Shown here in pieces: positions 6,611 to 10,909 of a stretch of 10,909 nucleotides of DNA. This stretch comes from JBICHM01 sp043101835. GTDB taxonomy: Bacteria > Planctomycetota > Phycisphaerae > Phycisphaerales > UBA1924. A program made the position numbers and the translations under genes. The DNA is taken from positions 1 to 10,909 of the forward strand of contig JBICHM010000256.1 in assembly GCA_043101835.1 (NCBI GenBank). Direction: 5' to 3'. The notes beneath the pieces are model-generated. The model had not been told where the DNA came from. It did no database searches and saw only the letters and a program-made list of their open reading frames with translations. Every line of letters begins with the position of its first letter. Within the stretch, counting starts at the first letter, position 1.

Positions 6611-6631
6611 GCGACCGCGCTCAGCGGTCGC
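6611..6631. terminator. Hairpin at the end of the nuo operon, possible bidirectional terminator
   Basis: GCGACCGC (6611-6618) and GCGGTCGC (6624-6631) form a perfect eight-base stem around the five-base loop GCTCA. It lies in the convergent junction and covers the nuoN stop codon (6623-6621). No T tract follows on either strand, so it may stop polymerase weakly or protect the mRNA 3' end. Confidence 0.4.
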
Positions 6632-8216
6632 TGTCGTTGACGGCCAGAGGCGGCACGCCGGCGGGCGGCGCGTCGGTGCGGAGTCGACTGGTCTGCTGGA
6701 GCCCGGCGCGATGGGCTGCCTCCTGCATGCCCGACACGAAGAAGATCAGCACGATGACGCCCGCGGCAGAAAGCACCGCGGCGAGGCGCCGGGCGCGGCT
6801 CGGGAAGAGCGTCGGGGCGTGCATCTCCGGCGGGCGGACACCGAGCAGCGGGGCCGTGGCGAGGCGGAGGTAGTACCACGCCGCGATGGCCGAGTTCAGT
6901 GCGAGAATGACCACGAGGGCGTACTCGCCGGCGGCGAGGCCGCTCGTGAAGAGCGCCAGCTTGCCCCAGAAGCCCAGGAGCGGCGGGAAGCCGAGCAGCG
7001 ACAGGGCGCAGATGACCATCGACCACCCGAGCCAGGGGTGCGTGCGGCACAGGCCGGCGATGTCGTCGAGGGTCTCGGCCTCGACGCGCTCGCCCCGCTC
7101 GTTCTCGCGCTCGAGACACGCGATGACGGCAAAGGCGCCGAGATTCATAACGCCGTAGATGGCCAGATACAGCAGCGCGCCGCCAAGGCCGTTGCTGGCC
7201 GGGCGCGTCGGGTCGCCGGGCCCGGCAAGCAGACCGACAATGATGTATCCGGAGTGCGCGACCGACGAGTACGCGAGCATGCGCTTCACGCTGTACTGCA
7301 TGAGCGCGAGCGCGTTGCCGATCGTCATCGTCGCGGCGGCCATCACCCAGAGCGTGACGCGCACGGCGTCGGGCAGCGCCTCTCCCTCGGGGCCGAACCG
7401 CCAGCCGACCGCAGAGAGAATGGCGATCAGCGCGAGGAAGCCCGCCGCCTTCGGCGCGAAGGCGAGATACGCCGCGACAGGGGCCGCTGCGCCCTGATAA
7501 ACATCTGCGGCGTAGAAGTGCATCGGCACCGCGGCGATCTTGAACGCGATGCCGACGATCGAAAAGAGCACGCCGGCGAGCGCAAGCGTCGGGATGCCGT
7601 TCGGATCCGCAGAGAGCGCGGTCCAGATGGCCGGCAGGCTGGTGGTGCCCGTGGCGCCGTAGAGCATCGCGAAGCCGTAGAGGAACATCGCGGCGCCGAA
7701 GGCCCCGAGGAAGAAGTACTTCACGCCCGCTTCCTGGGCGCGAAGGCGCGATGAACCGGTCGCGACCATGATGTACGTCGGAAGGCTGGTCAGTTCGAGC
7801 GCGAGAAAGAGCCAGATCAGGTCGTCGGCGGTCGCGCAGAGCATGACGCCGGTGACGCTGAAGAGGAAGAAGGCGTAGAACTCGCCGCGCGTCGCGCGCA
7901 GCGGGTCGAACGCCCGACCCTTCTCGATGGCCGTCTCGAAGGCGCGATCCACCGTGCCGGCGAGCAGCGGCAGGATGAGCAGCGCAACAAGCGCGATGAC
8001 CGTCTTCGCGTAGGGCAGGATGTTGGGCAGGTTGACCTCGGCGACACCGGTCGGCGAACGCGTGCCGAGGTACGCGGCCCCGGCGAGACCGAGGCCCGTA
8101 ATCAGCGCCGCGCTGCGCCGCGCGACCGCGGTGCGCGCCAGGCCGAGCAGCATCACCACGCAGGTGACCGCGAAGAGCAGAATCTCAGGGTGCAGCAGCT
8201 GGAGTTTCTCGATCAC
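6621..8216 (-). CDS. nuoN: NADH-quinone oxidoreductase subunit N (complex I)
   Basis: 531 aa, a multi-spanning inner-membrane protein and one of three antiporter-like subunits that pump protons in complex I. Key charged positions of the family are present: E141 (ALELTSLP), K166 (VKYFF), K226 (FKIAAVPMHFYAADVYQGA), K256 (FAPKAAGF), K311-R312 (YSVKRMLAYSSVAHSGY), and K419 (GFWGKLALF). It begins with GTG at 8216, overlapping the nuoM stop by four bases; AGGAGG (8229-8224) seven bases upstream decides this start. It is about 45 residues longer than E. coli NuoN (485 aa). Part of this is a hydrophilic C-terminal tail after the last helix (residues about 497-531), rich in Arg, Pro and Ala. It is the last gene of the nuo cluster here, convergent with the membrane-protein pair. 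Confidence 0.97.
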   Translation of the reverse strand: MIEKLQLLHPEILLFAVTCVVMLLGLARTAVARRSAALITGLGLAGAAYLGTRSPTGVAEVNLPNILPYAKTVIALVALLILPLLAGTVDRAFETAIEKGRAFDPLRATRGEFYAFFLFSVTGVMLCATADDLIWLFLALELTSLPTYIMVATGSSRLRAQEAGVKYFFLGAFGAAMFLYGFAMLYGATGTTSLPAIWTALSADPNGIPTLALAGVLFSIVGIAFKIAAVPMHFYAADVYQGAAAPVAAYLAFAPKAAGFLALIAILSAVGWRFGPEGEALPDAVRVTLWVMAAATMTIGNALALMQYSVKRMLAYSSVAHSGYIIVGLLAGPGDPTRPASNGLGGALLYLAIYGVMNLGAFAVIACLERENERGERVEAETLDDIAGLCRTHPWLGWSMVICALSLLGFPPLLGFWGKLALFTSGLAAGEYALVVILALNSAIAAWYYLRLATAPLLGVRPPEMHAPTLFPSRARRLAAVLSAAGVIVLIFFVSGMQEAAHRAGLQQTSRLRTDAPPAGVPPLAVNDSDR

Positions 8217-9910
8217 AGCCCGGCCTCCTGGCTGGCAGGCGCCTGCACGACCGGCGTGGGCTCACCCGACTCAACTTCACTGACCTGCGGGGCCACGCGG
8301 AACTCCTCGGGGATCTCCGGCTCGTCAGCGCCGGGCAGGTAGCCCTGCACCATCGAGAGGGTCTGGCGGGTCGGCGCCTCGAGCGTGTGCAGCACGGGCG
8401 TCGGGTAGAGGCCGAGCACGAGGCAGAGCACCGCAAGCGGCGACAGCACCAGGATCTCGCGCAGCGAGAGGTCTGTCGGCAGCGTGTGCTCGCCGTCGTG
8501 ATGCCCGTGGCCATCGGGCTCCTTCAGCGGGCCGAAGACGATGCGCCCGACCATGTAGAGCAGGTAGATCGCCGCAATGATCACACCGCTGGCGGCGATC
8601 GATCCGTAGATCGGGCCGAGCACGCCGCCGGTGGCGCCGGGCAGGTCGCCCCACACCGCGCCGGCCTGGAATGCGCCGAGCATCGTGAGGAACTCGCTGA
8701 CGAAACCGTTGAGGCCGGGCAGGCCGACGGACGCCATGGTGAAGAAGACCATGAAGAAGGCCCAGACGGGCATCTTCGCGGCGAGGCCGCCGAGCTCGTC
8801 CATCGAGCGCGTGTGGTAGCGCTCGTAGATCATGCCGATGCAGAGAAAGAGGGCGCCGGTCGAGAGCCCGTGATTGATCATGTACAGCACGGAGCCGGTG
8901 GCGCCGGCCATGTTCAGCGCCGCGAGCCCGAGCACGCAGAAGCCCAGGTGGCTCACCGACGAGTACGCAACCAGCTTCTTCACATCCCGCTGCGCCCAGC
9001 AGACCAGGCCGGCGTAGATGATCCCGATCAGCGCAAGCGTCGCGAGCGCCGGCGCGACGCCGACGATCGCCTGCGGCGCAAAGGGGATCGCGAAGCGATA
9101 CAGGCCGTAGGTGCCGAGTTTGAGCAGCACGCCGGCGAGGATGACCGAGCCGGCGGTGGGCGCCTCGGTATGCGCCAGCGGCAGCCAGGTGTGCACCGGG
9201 AAGACGGGCACCTTCACCGCGAAGCCCGCGAGCATCGCCAGCAGCACCCAGAACTGCTCGCCGGCCGACATGCGCTGCGCGGCGCGCAGGAGATGGTCGA
9301 TCTCAAAGGACCACTGCCCGAAGTGGGCGAAGGCCTCGCTCGGCGCGATCGTCGTATGGAACCAGGCCACATAGACCAGGCCGGCGAGCGTGAGGATGGA
9401 GCCGGTGAAGGTGTAAAGGAAGAACTTGATCGACGCCGCGCGACGATTCGTGCTGCCCCACTCGCGGATGAGCACAAACATCGGGGCGAGCGTGAACTCG
9501 AAGCAAAGGTAGAAGAGGATGATGTCACGCGAGGCAAAGACGCCGGTCATCGCCGCCTGCAGCACGAGCAGCGAGGCGTAGAAGAGGCGCGGACGCGTGG
9601 TCACGGCGGTGAAGGAGCCGGCGATGCAGATCGGCCCGAGCAGGACCGTCAGCAGGATCAGCAGCATCGCGACGCTGTCGGCGCCCACGCTCAGACGCAC
9701 GCCGAGCGAGTCGATCCAGTTCCACGACGCGGCGAACTGGTAGGTCGCGGCGTCGTTCCCCGCCCAGTTGAAGTTGAATGCCGCGACGATCCCCACCGCG
9801 AGCGCGAGCAGCGACCACGCGAACGCAAGCCACTTGGCCTGACGCTCCGGGCCGAGCCCGACGACCAGGGCGCCGGCGAGCGGGATAAGCATGAGCAGCG
9901 CGAGCGTCAC
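8213..9910 (-). CDS. nuoM: NADH-quinone oxidoreductase subunit M (complex I)
   Basis: 565 aa, an integral membrane proton-pumping subunit of complex I. Diagnostic residues are all present: E138 (CFEFTLAPMF), K162 (IKFFLYT), K233 and H240 (VKVPVFPVHTWLPLAHTEAPT), K264 (LLKLGTYG), K311-K312 (RDVKKLVAYSSVSHLGF), H347 (MINHGLS) and E406 (GFVSEF). The Glu/Lys set matches the proton-transfer residues known from E. coli NuoM. The start is GTG 9910, overlapping the nuoL stop by four bases (GTGA), with a GGGAGG ribosome binding site six bases upstream. Compared with E. coli NuoM (509 aa) it has a short His-rich loop (466-475, with four His) and an acidic, Pro-rich C-terminal tail of about 40 residues (526-565) after the last helix. 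Order nuoL-nuoM-nuoN is standard. Confidence 0.98.
   Translation of the reverse strand: MTLALLMLIPLAGALVVGLGPERQAKWLAFAWSLLALAVGIVAAFNFNWAGNDAATYQFAASWNWIDSLGVRLSVGADSVAMLLILLTVLLGPICIAGSFTAVTTRPRLFYASLLVLQAAMTGVFASRDIILFYLCFEFTLAPMFVLIREWGSTNRRAASIKFFLYTFTGSILTLAGLVYVAWFHTTIAPSEAFAHFGQWSFEIDHLLRAAQRMSAGEQFWVLLAMLAGFAVKVPVFPVHTWLPLAHTEAPTAGSVILAGVLLKLGTYGLYRFAIPFAPQAIVGVAPALATLALIGIIYAGLVCWAQRDVKKLVAYSSVSHLGFCVLGLAALNMAGATGSVLYMINHGLSTGALFLCIGMIYERYHTRSMDELGGLAAKMPVWAFFMVFFTMASVGLPGLNGFVSEFLTMLGAFQAGAVWGDLPGATGGVLGPIYGSIAASGVIIAAIYLLYMVGRIVFGPLKEPDGHGHHDGEHTLPTDLSLREILVLSPLAVLCLVLGLYPTPVLHTLEAPTRQTLSMVQGYLPGADEPEIPEEFRVAPQVSEVESGEPTPVVQAPASQEAGL
8224..8229 (-). promoter_or_regulatory. Shine-Dalgarno that decides the nuoN GTG start
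   Basis: AGGAGG on the minus strand, inside the last codons of nuoM, lies seven bases before GTG 8216. With the GTGA overlap it indicates translational coupling of nuoN to nuoM. Confidence 0.75.
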
Positions 9911-10909
9911 AGCAGGCCTCCCGTCGCGAGAAGCAGCGAGAAGATGCTGCGGAGGAGATCCATCACGCTCGTGATCGGGTTGAACTGCGCGCTGACCATC
10001 CAGGCGAGCAGCGCGAGAGCAGCGAGACCGCCGCCCATGCCCGCGGCGTAGCCCTGGAGCATCCCGCCCTGGCTCGGACGGATGATGCGACCGAAGAAGT
10101 GCGGCAGTCGCCCGAAGAGGTCGACCAGCCCGTCGATGAGCACCTTGTCGAGCAGCGCGAAGATGTGCGCCAGCACGAGCAGCGGCACGCGGATGATCGC
10201 GTTGTAGATCTCATCGACATACCACTTGTGCTCCGCAGCCGTTGCGAGGCCGCCGAGGCGCTTCTTGAGCGCATCGGCGCGGCTTGTCGCGGCCTCGGTG
10301 CGACCGGCCAGGTGCAGCCAGTAGGCGATGCCGATGCCGATCAACCCGATGACGCCCGACACGAAGTACATCACCTTGTGCGGATCGCCGAGGCCGAAGA
10401 AGTCGGCGTGTGCCTGCGTCTCGCCCTCGTGCGGCTCGAGGTAGTGCACGCTCGAGCCCTCGGGCAGCACGACGGCCGCCGCGGTCGAGCGACCGACCAT
10501 GTCGCTCGCCCAGCCGTGGTCGCCCATGAAGTACGGGATCGCCGCGGCGAAGGAGCCGACGGTCAGCACGATCAGCACGAGGTTGATCGCCCAGCCCGGC
10601 GCGTGCGGGTGGAAGCCGTGGCCGTGGCCATCGTCGGTGTGCGCATCGTCGTGGGCGTGATCGTCGTGGGCGCCGTGGTCGTCATCGCCCGGCTCGTAGT
10701 GCACCGGACCCATGAAGACGCGGAAGAAGACGCGGAACGAGTAGTACGCCGTCATGCCCGCCGTCAGCAGGGCGAGAAGACCAAGCGCCTGGAAGCCGGG
10801 GCCCTGCGTGACGAAGGCCTCGGCGATGATCATGTCCTTCGAGAAAAAACCGCTCGTGAAGGGGAAGCCGGCCAGACACAGGCAGCCGGCGAGCAGCGCG
10901 ATCCCCGTG
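9907..10909 (-). CDS. nuoL: NADH-quinone oxidoreductase subunit L (complex I), C-terminal part
   Basis: The 5' part lies beyond the right edge; 333 residues of the C-terminal half are visible. The frame is open to the edge, so the ATG at 10833 is internal and not the start. The first residues include GFPFTSGFFSKD, whose Lys-Asp (codons at 10839-10834) is the conserved pair of NuoL used in proton transfer. A TAYYSFRVFFRVFMGP helix follows, as is typical of NuoL. Next comes a His/Asp-rich hydrophilic loop (about 10597-10701), more membrane helices, and then the KWYVDEIYN motif that opens the long lateral amphipathic helix and C-terminal anchor, ending with LQGYAAGM and a last helix. NuoL is the distal proton-pumping subunit of complex I. 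The stop overlaps the GTG of nuoM (GTGA). Confidence 0.97.
   Translation of the reverse strand, partial: TGIALLAGCLCLAGFPFTSGFFSKDMIIAEAFVTQGPGFQALGLLALLTAGMTAYYSFRVFFRVFMGPVHYEPGDDDHGAHDDHAHDDAHTDDGHGHGFHPHAPGWAINLVLIVLTVGSFAAAIPYFMGDHGWASDMVGRSTAAAVVLPEGSSVHYLEPHEGETQAHADFFGLGDPHKVMYFVSGVIGLIGIGIAYWLHLAGRTEAATSRADALKKRLGGLATAAEHKWYVDEIYNAIIRVPLLVLAHIFALLDKVLIDGLVDLFGRLPHFFGRIIRPSQGGMLQGYAAGMGGGLAALALLAWMVSAQFNPITSVMDLLRSIFSLLLATGGLL
9917..9922 (-). promoter_or_regulatory. Shine-Dalgarno that decides the nuoM GTG start
   Basis: GGGAGG on the minus strand lies six bases before GTG 9910, within the end of nuoL. It supports the GTG start, coupled to the overlapping nuoL stop codon. Confidence 0.7.

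Noticed and set aside
6591..7754. A 387-codon open frame on the plus strand opposite nuoN
   Set aside because: Same pattern: antisense to a complete nuoN, Arg/Glu/His-rich, no recognisable domain and no ribosome binding site that I can see.
8387..10051. A 554-codon open frame on the plus strand opposite nuoM
   Set aside because: It is antisense to a clear nuoM with all its catalytic residues. The product is a low-complexity mix of Arg, Glu, His, Gly and Ala, typical of the opposite strand of a GC-rich membrane-protein gene.
10620..10690. Short tandem repeat-like GTCGTGGGCG tract
   Set aside because: It is explained by His/Asp codon runs in the NuoL loop and is not a regular array with spacers, so it is not a CRISPR or an intergenic repeat.

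Overview
This is a high-GC (mostly about 65-75%) bacterial chromosome segment made up largely of housekeeping genes. The most likely source is a planctomycete of the Phycisphaerae type. That is an inference from several points together: the GC content, a DUF3467 protein, a fused chorismate mutase-prephenate dehydratase, a long iron-type solute-binding protein with a C-terminal extension, and secreted endonuclease/exonuclease/phosphatase proteins. No taxonomic marker such as rRNA is present, so this remains tentative. I see no mobile element, CRISPR array, phage gene or origin.

Layout. (1) Positions 1-2954, minus strand: a likely two-gene transcription unit. A secreted endonuclease/exonuclease/phosphatase (EEP) protein with an N-terminal beta-rich domain is followed after 13 bases by an AfuA-like ABC-transporter substrate-binding protein that runs off the left edge. 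(2) 2995-3502, plus strand: a candidate promoter, a class II tRNA-Leu(CAA), and a 107-aa DUF3467 protein. (3) 3520-4704, minus strand: pheA, convergent with the DUF3467 gene. (4) 4849-6569, plus strand: two adjacent, apparently paralogous seven-helix membrane proteins of a DUF4203/TMEM198-like layout, divergent from pheA. (5) 6621-10909, minus strand: the distal part of a nuo operon in the order nuoL (5' part missing), nuoM, nuoN. It is convergent with the membrane pair.

How they work together. NuoL, NuoM and NuoN are the three antiporter-like proton-pumping subunits of respiratory complex I. Both junctions are 4-base GTGA overlaps preceded by strong Shine-Dalgarno sequences, which fits translational coupling. 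PheA carries out two consecutive steps of phenylalanine synthesis and has an ACT domain for feedback control. The EEP and binding-protein genes are probably exported and co-transcribed, but the permease and ATPase that would complete a transporter are not in the window.

The points most worth a second look are: a sharp drop in GC exactly over the N-terminal domain of the EEP gene; the tandem seven-helix pair, of which only the first copy has an acidic loop of about 90 residues; a 10-base inverted repeat that contains both divergent start codons at 4701-4710 and 4843-4852; and an altered effector motif in the PheA ACT domain. I found no convincing previously undescribed multi-gene system.
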